Of a stretch of DNA of 64,000 nucleotides, positions 44,533 through 51,679 are shown piece after piece. The DNA lies in assembly GCA_017395045.1 (NCBI GenBank), contig JAFPWG010000004.1, forward strand, positions 62,001 to 126,000, given 5' to 3'. The notes beneath the pieces were generated by a model that worked only from the letters and a program-made list of their open reading frames with translations, made no database searches and was not told where the DNA came from. The stretch is from Bacteroidales bacterium. Its GTDB lineage: Bacteria; Bacteroidota; Bacteroidia; Bacteroidales; UBA932. The first letter of the stretch is position 1, and each line of letters begins with the position of its first letter. Made by a program: the position numbers and the translations under genes.

Positions 44533-45935
44533 TGGGGAAGCGGCTTGCTCTGGTGTGCTTATCATGCGGTTTGATCCTTTCCGTGTCCTGCGGGAAGGAT
44601 CAGATCGATAAACTCCCGCCGGGCGAGCAGGTCCCTACGGGTGCGGATTATCTTTTCGACGACACGCAGCTCCCTCGCCTGAGCATCTCCGTTTCAGAGG
44701 AAGAATGGAACCGGCTTCTGGACCTCTACGACAAGGACGCTCATACTCACAGCTATGTCAAGTGTGCACAGGTGACCTTGGACCGGGGAGACGGAACGTA
44801 CAAGAGTGAGAATGTAGGTCTCCGGCTCAGGGGACAGACTTCCCGACGCCGTCCGGAGGGGTCTCCGGGCCAGAGGCACAAATCCGGAAAGGCCGATTGG
44901 CACCATGTGCACTTTGGCCTGAACTGCCGTACGTTCTCCGATTCCGGCGACATTGCCGGAATACGCAGGATCAATTTGAAATATGCCAAGGAGGATCCGT
45001 CATACATCAGGGAGCACTTCTGCTTCGACATGCTGTCCCGGTACGGAGTCTGGACGGCGCCCAAGTCGTCCTGGTGCAGGCTGTTCCTGTACGTCGGGAA
45101 TGATTCTCCCGCCTACTATGGCGTCTATCTCATGATGGAATCCATCGACAGGCAGTATGTCAAGAGGCGTCCGGAATTCGGCTCCCCCGACGGATGGCTC
45201 TGGAAATGTGCGTGGGGCTCCAACCTTCGGGATACGGATGACTGGCGCTTCCACCAGGACGACAATTCATCCAACACGTACGCTTACGAGCTGAAGGATG
45301 ACGATCCGGCCAGTTTCGCGCCGGCGAAGGCTCAGTTGAAGGATTTCATTACGAAACTCAATACGCTCAAAGGCGCGGAATTCTATAACTGGATCCAGCG
45401 CGTGTGCGATGTGGACTTACTGCTGAAGATGTATGCGGCCAACGTGGCCCTGGGGCACTGGGACGACTATTGGAACGACATGAACAACTTCTATCTGTAT
45501 TTCAACAGCCGCGACCCGCACGACTACAAGGTCTATATGCTTCCTTTCGACTATGACAATACCCTGGGGACTTCCCATTATTGCGGCGTCCAGTCCGATT
45601 CCGGTCGGCATGACCCCTACCATTGGGGGATGGAGGAATGCGTCCTGCTATACAAGATTCTGGAAGTCAGTGATTTCCGTGCGAAATATACCGATTATCT
45701 CAGGGACTTCTCGACGGTCGACAATCCCTGGATGGGGCAGCTTCAGAGCGCTTCCCGCATCCGGACCTGGCAGGATTTCATCGGCCCATTCCTGAAAAAC
45801 GACACCGGGGAGGACATGGCCCTCCGTGACGCGCCCGCTTCCTGGGGAAACCATCCCGAGTACCGCCTGTTGGAGGACGGCCCGAACAACTGGTTCAAGG
45901 TAAAGGCCAACTCCATCGCCTCCTGGCTGGAATGA
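44532..45935 (+). CDS. CotH-kinase-fold lipoprotein
   Basis: 467 residues from the ATG at 44532, sharing one base with the GH66 stop. An alternative GTG one codon earlier is possible. Lipoprotein signal with Cys20 (LSVSCGKD). The rest matches the CotH family: PRLSISVSEEEW at the start, GLRLRGQTSRRRP, YYGVYLMMESID, the conserved LPFDYDNTLG (the DxD-like metal site of CotH kinases) and a C-terminal helical part. CotH proteins are atypical kinases, best known from spore coats; their role in PULs is unknown. Last gene of the operon, convergent with the next. Confidence 0.82.
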   Translation: MGKRLALVCLSCGLILSVSCGKDQIDKLPPGEQVPTGADYLFDDTQLPRLSISVSEEEWNRLLDLYDKDAHTHSYVKCAQVTLDRGDGTYKSENVGLRLRGQTSRRRPEGSPGQRHKSGKADWHHVHFGLNCRTFSDSGDIAGIRRINLKYAKEDPSYIREHFCFDMLSRYGVWTAPKSSWCRLFLYVGNDSPAYYGVYLMMESIDRQYVKRRPEFGSPDGWLWKCAWGSNLRDTDDWRFHQDDNSSNTYAYELKDDDPASFAPAKAQLKDFITKLNTLKGAEFYNWIQRVCDVDLLLKMYAANVALGHWDDYWNDMNNFYLYFNSRDPHDYKVYMLPFDYDNTLGTSHYCGVQSDSGRHDPYHWGMEECVLLYKILEVSDFRAKYTDYLRDFSTVDNPWMGQLQSASRIRTWQDFIGPFLKNDTGEDMALRDAPASWGNHPEYRLLEDGPNNWFKVKANSIASWLE

Positions 45936-45952
45936 AGGATTACACCCCGTGC

Positions 45953-47878
45953 TCAGATTATTCCTTTGACCGTAATGGTATAAGTGAACTGGACGGTATC
46001 CCAAGGATTCACCAGCGTACAGGTGACGGGGATTTCAATCTTTCCACTGATTTGGATTTCGGAGTTGTAGTCAAAGATGAAATGAGGGAAACCCTTGTAC
46101 ATCTGTATGGAAGCCAGCTTTTGCAAATCTAAGGGTATGCCGGCTTCGAACGAAAGCCCTGTATTGGGATCGATTTCATAAGCGTCACATGCTTTTATCC
46201 CCTTGATGTATCCGTTGCCGTAGGATGGATTGGATTCGGCATCGGCGGGTAGCACGTTGCCGACCACCCAGGCGCCATTCTGGATGACGTTATAGGAAAC
46301 GTTGTTCGGCCGATGGTCCATGAGCTCCTGAAGCATGGGAACCCGGTATGTCTTATGCTCGTCCAAGGTTATCTCAAAGCTAGGATCCGCCGGGATCTTG
46401 AAAGGCTGCCACTGGACAATCGCAAAGGTGCTGTAGTCCAGCGTGACATCCGGGTACTTGACGGAAGTCTTGGGACGGTCGAAACGCGTGGGAATCTCAA
46501 ACTCGGCATCCCCGGACTTGATGGCGATGGTTCCGCGCACCGGGATGAAATCCTTTTCGCAGGTCCTGTAGTAGAATACGGTTTTGTCCACCCACAGGTC
46601 CTGATAGGTCTTGTACTCCGATGTGGCATCCACCGTCGGGAGAGGCTGTTCGCCAAGGTCCTTGTCGGTATAGGAAAAACGGACTGAGAGATTTGCAGCG
46701 GAAATCTCTTCCTCATCCATGATCCGGTCCTGCTCGTCCACGACATTGAAAGCCAGTTCGGCCAGATTGAGGTAGGAGATGTCAAACTGCGCCAGGGCAC
46801 GGCGGTTTGAGATGCGGTCCTGACCGGTGCCTATCGTGGTGAAATAGGACGGAAAGACCGTTGTCCACCATTTAACGGAACCGTCATTGCCATCGAAACG
46901 GAGATTCTGGATAAAATTATTCTGGCTGTACGATGTTTCGGTATTGAACGTGTAATAGCTGAGGTGCAAGAAATCGTAGCCGGGGTAGTCAACCGAGAGC
47001 GGCTGGGTGATTTTCACGATCTGTCCACAGTATGTGGCCACGTGGCGGACGAGGCTGTTCCCGCTTTCCAAAGTCTCTTTGAGCTTTGAAGACGGCTTGA
47101 TCTTGGTCGAGGCGGAGCCATCGCTGAAAGAAATCAGGTCGGTGTCTCCTTCCTGGGCGTATTCCTGTATCTTCCCCTCCTTTGCCAGGAACGCTGCCGC
47201 ATTCTCAAAATCCGGATGTCCCGGATCGGTATTGATGATCCTGTTCGCCACGAAACTGTTGAAAATGGCATCGGAGAAATCCTGTTTCGAACGGGTATAG
47301 GTGTCTTTGCCCTTGTCGTAGCCGGAATCCTTGTCATTGAGTTTGACGACCCACTCGGGCAGTTCAATCTCGATGACGTCGCGGTTGCGGTCGACCGTCG
47401 CTATGATGCCGTTGATGGTTTTTTTGCCGTAATAGACGGTGAAATAATAATTCATGTCCCATTTCATTCCCTGAATGGACGTCTTGGCCTTGTTGCCCGA
47501 AAGTTGGATGTGCAAAGTGACGCCGGTCGGTACCTCGAACTTTCCGGTCACGCGATTGAAAGCTGATGAGAGCGTGGCCGAGATGGCTCCGAATTCCGTC
47601 GCATCGGAGATCTTTTTCTCGCTTTTGGTGTTGATGGTGAACGTTACTTCGTCGCGGCTGTACTGCGCGTCCGTATTGGTGAACAAGGCGTGGTCGGTCT
47701 CCGCATCATAGGCATAGGTCCAATCGACAATGGCTGCTATGTCATAATGCTTCACGAGGTCCGCAATGCTGATGGTCTCCTCTCCGGGATTGATCTTTTC
47801 CAATTCCTCAACGGGGTCGGTTTTGGAGCACGATAGAAGGGCGGATACCGCCATCAAGAATAGAACAGCCTTTTTCAT
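45953..47878 (-). CDS. Lipoprotein of unknown function
   Basis: 641 residues from the ATG at 47876-47878 (MKKAVLFLMAVSALLSCSKTD, lipobox Cys17). A frame reaching 47980 adds a long N-terminus before the signal peptide and crosses the promoter, so it is rejected. The mature protein looks beta-rich with no domain I recognise; an N-terminal segment resembles the small calycin-like or BACON-neighbour regions seen in Bacteroidetes surface lipoproteins, but this is weak. The gene is AT-richer than the PUL next to it, which starts the accessory stretch. No catalytic motif seen. Confidence 0.7.
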   Translation of the reverse strand: MKKAVLFLMAVSALLSCSKTDPVEELEKINPGEETISIADLVKHYDIAAIVDWTYAYDAETDHALFTNTDAQYSRDEVTFTINTKSEKKISDATEFGAISATLSSAFNRVTGKFEVPTGVTLHIQLSGNKAKTSIQGMKWDMNYYFTVYYGKKTINGIIATVDRNRDVIEIELPEWVVKLNDKDSGYDKGKDTYTRSKQDFSDAIFNSFVANRIINTDPGHPDFENAAAFLAKEGKIQEYAQEGDTDLISFSDGSASTKIKPSSKLKETLESGNSLVRHVATYCGQIVKITQPLSVDYPGYDFLHLSYYTFNTETSYSQNNFIQNLRFDGNDGSVKWWTTVFPSYFTTIGTGQDRISNRRALAQFDISYLNLAELAFNVVDEQDRIMDEEEISAANLSVRFSYTDKDLGEQPLPTVDATSEYKTYQDLWVDKTVFYYRTCEKDFIPVRGTIAIKSGDAEFEIPTRFDRPKTSVKYPDVTLDYSTFAIVQWQPFKIPADPSFEITLDEHKTYRVPMLQELMDHRPNNVSYNVIQNGAWVVGNVLPADAESNPSYGNGYIKGIKACDAYEIDPNTGLSFEAGIPLDLQKLASIQMYKGFPHFIFDYNSEIQISGKIEIPVTCTLVNPWDTVQFTYTITVKGII

Positions 47879-47904
47879 AAGCAGAAGAATGTGGTCATTA
47901 TTTG

Positions 47905-47912
47905 CAAATATA
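47905..47912 (-). promoter_or_regulatory. Promoter -7 box of the unknown lipoprotein
   Basis: TATATTTG on the minus strand (47912 to 47905), perfect TAnnTTTG, 27 bases before the ATG at 47878. Confidence 0.7.
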
Positions 47913-47969
47913 ATAAAACCGATCAAATCGTGCACAAATAACCTCTTTTTCTCGAACCGCTGTCGGGAG

Positions 47970-48509
47970 TCATTGACCAAGGCTTTTGGGTAATCCGAAA
48001 AGCTTGGTATTCTCCTCGATCATCCCTGAACAGTCACCGGGATTCTCAAGAGACTCAAGCCATGCTCGCTCATAGACGGATAATCTCTCTTTAGCCAGCA
48101 GCAGCTTTTTAATTGAGTCATTATATGAATGAGTATCCAACCACGGTAAGACATACTCTTCAAGGGCTCTTGCTACATTCTCAAAGCTGACTCTCGCGAT
48201 TCTTTCATTGGCATAATCCCACCACACATCCTTTCCGCAGACGAGCATTCCCATTCTTTCGCTATACCAGAAAGCGGCAAAGGCATATCGGAGATAGAGG
48301 GGCGTCAGGGCATAATTGACAGTAAAAGTCCTGGATCCGTTTTTTTCTTTTTGCAGTTCAATAAGTTCAAGCACATCTACTTGGTTACGCCTGATGTAAG
48401 CATTTGATTTATACTGCAGAAAGCCTTTCGCTTTGAGAAGGGGATCGAGATACTGCTTTTTACACGAATTGAAAGCGCGGTCGGCCTCAGACTTATCGAT
48501 GGAACTCAT
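47970..48509 (-). CDS. DUF4304-like protein
   Basis: 179 residues from the ATG at 48507-48509 (MSSIDKSEADRAFNSCKKQY). Other in-frame starts lie at 48563 and 48614. The pattern KKQYLDPLLKAKGFLQYKSNAYIRRN followed by a beta strand with VDVLELIELQKEKNGSRTFTVNYAL (core VLELIELQKEKNG) is that of DUF4304, a cytoplasmic family found near polymorphic-toxin immunity genes and in single copies. No partner toxin is visible. The gene is clearly AT-rich compared with the core genes, suggesting recent transfer. Confidence 0.7.
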   Translation of the reverse strand: MSSIDKSEADRAFNSCKKQYLDPLLKAKGFLQYKSNAYIRRNQVDVLELIELQKEKNGSRTFTVNYALTPLYLRYAFAAFWYSERMGMLVCGKDVWWDYANERIARVSFENVARALEEYVLPWLDTHSYNDSIKKLLLAKERLSVYERAWLESLENPGDCSGMIEENTKLFGLPKSLGQ

Positions 48510-48577
48510 TTCATCATCCGTTCTCAAGAAAGAACGGTTTCCTTTCAACTTGAATCTGGTCATGTGGAAGCATTTCG

Positions 48578-49015
48578 TTATTGATCGGTTTGCCGTTTGA
48601 ATAAATAACAGCAAAGGCCGATCGGAAAGGCTGAGAATGCGGCGGCGATGGCGCTTGTCGAGAAAAAGAGCAATGCAGTCATTCCATCCATAAGACGTCG
48701 CTCCCTGATCCCATCGCCATAGTCAATGTACATGGGCCAATAAACGTATATCATCAGAATGATGAAAAGGATTGCCGTGATGATGACCCAGACACGAAAG
48801 GCAAGTTCTTTCCAGGAAAGATGCCAGTATTTCCAACGGGCGAAGGCTCCTACGGCGCCATACACCAAAACGCAAACGGCCGCCACCCAAAGAAAGCCCC
48901 AATCAAAGCCACCTCTGATCAATACCCATAACAAAGGATGAAGAAGATACGCCACAAGTGCCGCGAGCATCATTCCTCCGGCGAACGGCAGAATCGGCTT
49001 ACTCTTTTGACTCAT
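48578..49015 (-). CDS. Small integral membrane protein of unknown function
   Basis: 145 residues with about four hydrophobic segments (near 10-32, 40-60, 70-92 and 112-137), short loops and a basic C-terminus. No domain recognised. It ends 68 bases upstream of the DUF4304-like start and could share its transcript. Typical of the small orphan membrane genes in accessory regions. Confidence 0.6.
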   Translation of the reverse strand: MSQKSKPILPFAGGMMLAALVAYLLHPLLWVLIRGGFDWGFLWVAAVCVLVYGAVGAFARWKYWHLSWKELAFRVWVIITAILFIILMIYVYWPMYIDYGDGIRERRLMDGMTALLFFSTSAIAAAFSAFPIGLCCYLFKRQTDQ

Positions 49016-49095
49016 ACGATTTCTGTTTCTTCGACCTTTTTATGCGGATGGTACGAGGTAATCCATCTTCGCGACAAAAAAGACCTTTCTGTCAG

Positions 49096-49545
49096 CTAAA
49101 ACAGTGGGGGCATCAGCTGAACTGTGTCAGCAATTGGATGGTTGATTAAATGATTATTATCCGTATGTTCCCTATCGTGCTTCTTGGATGATTTCTTTTT
49201 GCCTAAAGATTTGAGAGTTTGCCATATTGTTCTTCCCTTCGGATCGGCGATTGTAATGTCGTTGCCGTTCTCTATGACGGTCGTGTGAGTACCGTCAGGA
49301 TTGACTATCGTTGTGATGTTACCGGTCTGTATGCCAGTAGAGTGAGTACCGTCAGGATTGACCACCGTTAAGATGTTGCCAGTCTGTATGCCAGTAGAGT
49401 GAGAACCGTCAGGATTGACTACCGTTATGTTGTTGCCGGTCTGTATGGCGACAGAATGAGTTCCGTCAGGATTGACGATAACAGTATGCTGTGCATATGC
49501 GGAGAGACTCATAAAACACAGAAGACATAGAAGTATGCGTTTCAT
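49096..49545 (-). CDS. Secreted protein with 19-residue tandem repeats
   Basis: 149 residues. Signal peptide about 1-19 (FMSLSAYAQ). Residues 24-99 are four 19-residue repeats with consensus VNPDGTHSTGIQTGNIxTV, starting at residues 24, 43, 62 and 81, with a partial fifth at 100 (ADPKGRT). Each repeat has the alternating hydrophobic pattern of a beta hairpin or solenoid turn. The last 45 residues are basic then polar (KKKSSKKHDREH). Likely exported. Function unknown; a near-consensus promoter box CATATTTG lies on the minus strand at 49598-49591. Confidence 0.7.
   Translation of the reverse strand: MKRILLCLLCFMSLSAYAQHTVIVNPDGTHSVAIQTGNNITVVNPDGSHSTGIQTGNILTVVNPDGTHSTGIQTGNITTIVNPDGTHTTVIENGNDITIADPKGRTIWQTLKSLGKKKSSKKHDREHTDNNHLINHPIADTVQLMPPLF
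49249..49476 (-). repeat. 57-base in-frame tandem repeat, four copies
   Basis: Encodes residues 24-99 of the secreted repeat protein. The period is exactly 57 bases and the second and third copies are the most alike, which suggests recent duplication. Confidence 0.8.
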
Positions 49546-50017
49546 TATTGTAATTGTGATAGTTACCGGTTTCTTCGCAATTTACATGAGCAAATATGGC
49601 GAAACATAATCAAACAATATGTTTCTATCACAGCAAAAAAAGTGCCCCATCGACCTGTCAAGATGACCCTGAATGAAGTCCACGATAACGATATTCGCCA
49701 AACTGCACGGGAAAGGACCATGTGCGCGTTCTGTTGGTGGTTGCGGTGCGCCGGAACGAGATGCGTCGAATGGAAGTTGTTGATAGACTGGTTGTTACGA
49801 GGAATTGGCTAGTCAATTCAGGTCGGGCAAAAACGCATAATCCGTTGTGTGTCAATGATTTCCATTTGACGGGTAAAAAGGGCAAGCAGGCCCTGAAGCC
49901 CTGTATCGCCATAACGGACACGACCAGGAAGAATCTGATGACGACGATGTTCAGCAAGTAGATAGATGTTGCGCCGATCAATTCCGCGCCTGTCGAAACG
50001 TTTCGATAAATTGGAAT
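49546..50017. other. 472-base stretch without a convincing gene
   Basis: Between the repeat protein and the S41 lipoprotein. Contains one copy (about 49697-49755) of an intergenic repeat also found at 51119-51182, the sequence CGTCGAATGGAA (49764-49775) shared with 8932-8943, and a 14-base perfect palindrome TCGAAACGTTTCGA at 49993-50006, 11 bases past the S41 stop. An open frame of 107 codons on the minus strand runs through the repeat, but its composition and lack of a start context make it unlikely to be a gene. Confidence 0.6.
49697..49755 (+). repeat. Intergenic repeat, copy A
   Basis: Core 49708-49755 matches 51136-51183 at 39 of 48 bases by eye, same orientation. Both cores end in the identical TTGCGGTGCGCC, and similarity continues weakly upstream (CGCCAA). 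The two copies bracket the S41 lipoprotein gene. Confidence 0.6.
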
Positions 50018-50944
50018 TTACGGAGCAACCGGTCTCTCACTCTGAATCCATGCAACCGCATCTTCCAGCGGGGTCTCGGTTTCTACATCAGGAGTGATGG
50101 GGTCATCACAGAAGACCTCACCTGTCCGGGCTACGTCACATCCGATAGTAATCAAGAGTGTGTAGCCGTCGGCCATAAGAAAAGACTGATTGGCGCTCGC
50201 ATAACCGGCAGTAGGAATACCGAAAGTACGGGTATTTTCCAAACCTCTGAAGCACAGAAGCGTAGCCTCTCCCGAACTCCCGGTCCAGTCATTGATAAGG
50301 ATGGCAATGGGCGTATTATCCGGAAATTTGGAAATCTCCACAAGACTCAGTCCGGAAGACCGGACCACGAAATCCAAAGTGATGGGTGAAGTACGTTTGC
50401 GCGTCTTGAAACTCAGGAGCGTTCCCTCCGGGAGCAGCGGGGCAATGGCCGATATCATCGGATACATATTCCCGCCATGATTGTCGCGAAGGTCTACGAT
50501 AACACCTACGGCGTCGAGATGGCTTTGCAGAAAATCCAGCACCATGTGCGTGTAATCGGCATCGCTTACTTTAACCCCGCGGTGGGCCGGTAGTTTCACA
50601 TAAGCAATCCCATCATCGAGCATATAGGCTTCTGGGGCAAGTTCTTCGAATGCTGTGGTATCGGTAACAGGCTCAAGGAGCGTGGAATGCTTGCCTCCGG
50701 CAAATGCCAGTGCGCTTTTTACGATCCTGTGAGCATCATCGAAATTGTCGATGGATTTTGCCTCCGAAAGATAAGACTCGCGCTCAATGATCCAATCGGC
50801 ACCGGCATGCAGGGCATATTTGTCAATTTTCCGGAAACTGCTTTTGACATATCCGTAAGGGGTGCTTTGATCATCGAAAAGACCACAGGCGGAAAGAGCA
50901 AACGGTATGGTAAAAAAAAGGATTCGCAAAAACAACTTACGCAT
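50018..50944 (-). CDS. S41 family peptidase, lipoprotein
   Basis: 308 residues from the ATG at 50942-50944 (MRKLFLRILFFTIPFALSACG; lipobox Cys20). A frame to 50998 adds a hydrophilic stretch before the signal and is rejected. S41 catalytic part: VGVIVDLRDNHGGNMYPM, the nucleophile Ser in DWTGSSGEATL, and the C-terminal DDPITPDVETETP (PDV motif). No PDZ domain is evident between the signal and the catalytic core. Lipid anchoring suggests work in the periplasm or outer membrane. AT-richer than core genes; flanked by the two copies of an intergenic repeat. It is not a close copy of the S41 protein at 8967-9854. Confidence 0.82.
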   Translation of the reverse strand: MRKLFLRILFFTIPFALSACGLFDDQSTPYGYVKSSFRKIDKYALHAGADWIIERESYLSEAKSIDNFDDAHRIVKSALAFAGGKHSTLLEPVTDTTAFEELAPEAYMLDDGIAYVKLPAHRGVKVSDADYTHMVLDFLQSHLDAVGVIVDLRDNHGGNMYPMISAIAPLLPEGTLLSFKTRKRTSPITLDFVVRSSGLSLVEISKFPDNTPIAILINDWTGSSGEATLLCFRGLENTRTFGIPTAGYASANQSFLMADGYTLLITIGCDVARTGEVFCDDPITPDVETETPLEDAVAWIQSERPVAP

Positions 50945-51118
50945 ATTCAAATTCCGATTTATCAGTGTAAAAATAGACACATTTCTCCTCATCTCCAAAG
51001 ATTCGGTGTGATAACGATGCGACGAAAACGCACGAAAAACAGATCCTTTGGCGCTGGCGTGGAAGGGGAGGGACTTGCTCCACTACACACACCTGCGCCA
51101 ACGTTGAAAAGAACTTAC

Positions 51119-51182
51119 ATGGCCGCCAAGTAGCCGCACGGGAAGCGGCCGTATGCGCGTTATGTCGATGATTGCGGTGCGC
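51119..51182 (+). repeat. Intergenic repeat, copy B
   Basis: See copy A at 49697-49755; 39 of 48 core bases match. This copy leads directly into the large hairpins at 51194-51377. Confidence 0.6.
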
Positions 51183-51193
51183 CATAGCCCAAT

Positions 51194-51377
51194 ATCGGCA
51201 CTTGGCGCACGGAGATGGGCGTTCAGGTTGCCCATAGGGGGTGCCGATGTGCGGCTGTTTGGCGAAAGGCGTTGTAGGGAGGGGCGAGATTCCGCCGGCC
51301 GGAGGCCGTCGCTATCTCGGTGCCCTCCCGGGGGGCCTTGCGAAGCTATGACCCACAGCCTTCGGGCCTGACGGCCC
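51194..51377. other. Block of three nested or stable hairpins
   Basis: Hairpin I: ATCGGCAC (51194-51201) with GTGCCGAT (51241-51248), enclosing ATGGGC/GCCCAT (51215-51220 with 51230-51235). Hairpin II: GGGAGGG (51277-51283) with CCCTCCC (51323-51329), then CGAGAT/ATCTCG (51285-51290 with 51314-51319), then CGGCC/GGCCG (51296-51300 with 51304-51308), 18 pairs in all. Hairpin III: GGGCC/GGCCC (51364-51368 with 51373-51377). Could be a structured RNA or a palindromic repeat; strand unknown. Confidence 0.65.
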
Positions 51378-51484
51378 TCATGTCTGTTTCCGCCGCCCAG
51401 CCCCGTACGAAAGCAAGCTTCCGCCGAGGCCGGACAACGAAAACAGCCAACTGCTATCGCAGCCGGCTGTGTGTCATTTCTTCG

Positions 51485-51572
51485 CGGAGAGAGCGAGATT
51501 CGAACTCGCGATACCCTTTTGGGGTACACACGCTTTCCAGGCGTGCCTCTTCAGCCACTCGAGCATCTCTCC
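51485..51572 (-). tRNA. tRNA-Ser(GGA)
   Basis: 88 bases on the minus strand. Acceptor stem GGAGAGA with TCTCTCC, anticodon loop CTGGAAA giving anticodon GGA (reads UCC/UCU), T arm with GAGTTCGAATCTC, and the long variable arm TACCC...GGGTA that marks class II serine tRNAs. Discriminator G; no CCA encoded. It forms the boundary between the accessory stretch and core genes. Confidence 0.95.
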
Positions 51573-51679
51573 AATACGTATCCGGTACCTTTCGGAAAAA
51601 ACCGGACTGCAAAGGTAGTGAAAAAATCGGAAAAACCTACAAGTCCCCGTGAGAAATTGCAGGTTTTTCCGAAAGGGGA

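Larger units (their letters stand above)
50945..51484. other. 540-base hairpin-rich intergenic region beside tRNA-Ser
   Basis: No gene supported. From about 51119 the DNA becomes GC-rich and strongly self-complementary, unlike the AT-rich first part. Three hairpins are listed separately. A 148-codon minus-strand frame crosses this region and runs into the tRNA gene, so it is not treated as real. Confidence 0.6.

Noticed and set aside
49658-49981. 107-codon minus-strand frame with a hydrophobic start
   Set aside because: It crosses an intergenic repeat, has no promoter box or recognisable domain, and its C-terminal half resembles the other spurious frame of the repeat family.
49993-50006. Palindrome TCGAAACGTTTCGA as an operator
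   Set aside because: It lies just after the S41 stop codon rather than in a promoter, has no loop for a good terminator, and single palindromes of this length occur by chance; recorded only within the intergenic entry.
51283-51292. Possible attachment-site copy GCGAGATTC of the tRNA-Ser 3' end
   Set aside because: Only 9 bases match, and it lies 200 bases from the tRNA; chance is more likely. No integrase gene in the window.
51083-51529. 148-codon minus-strand frame
   Set aside because: It overlaps the tRNA-Ser gene and strong hairpins, and its composition is Arg/Pro/Ser-rich as in random GC-rich DNA. Kept as part of the structured repeat.
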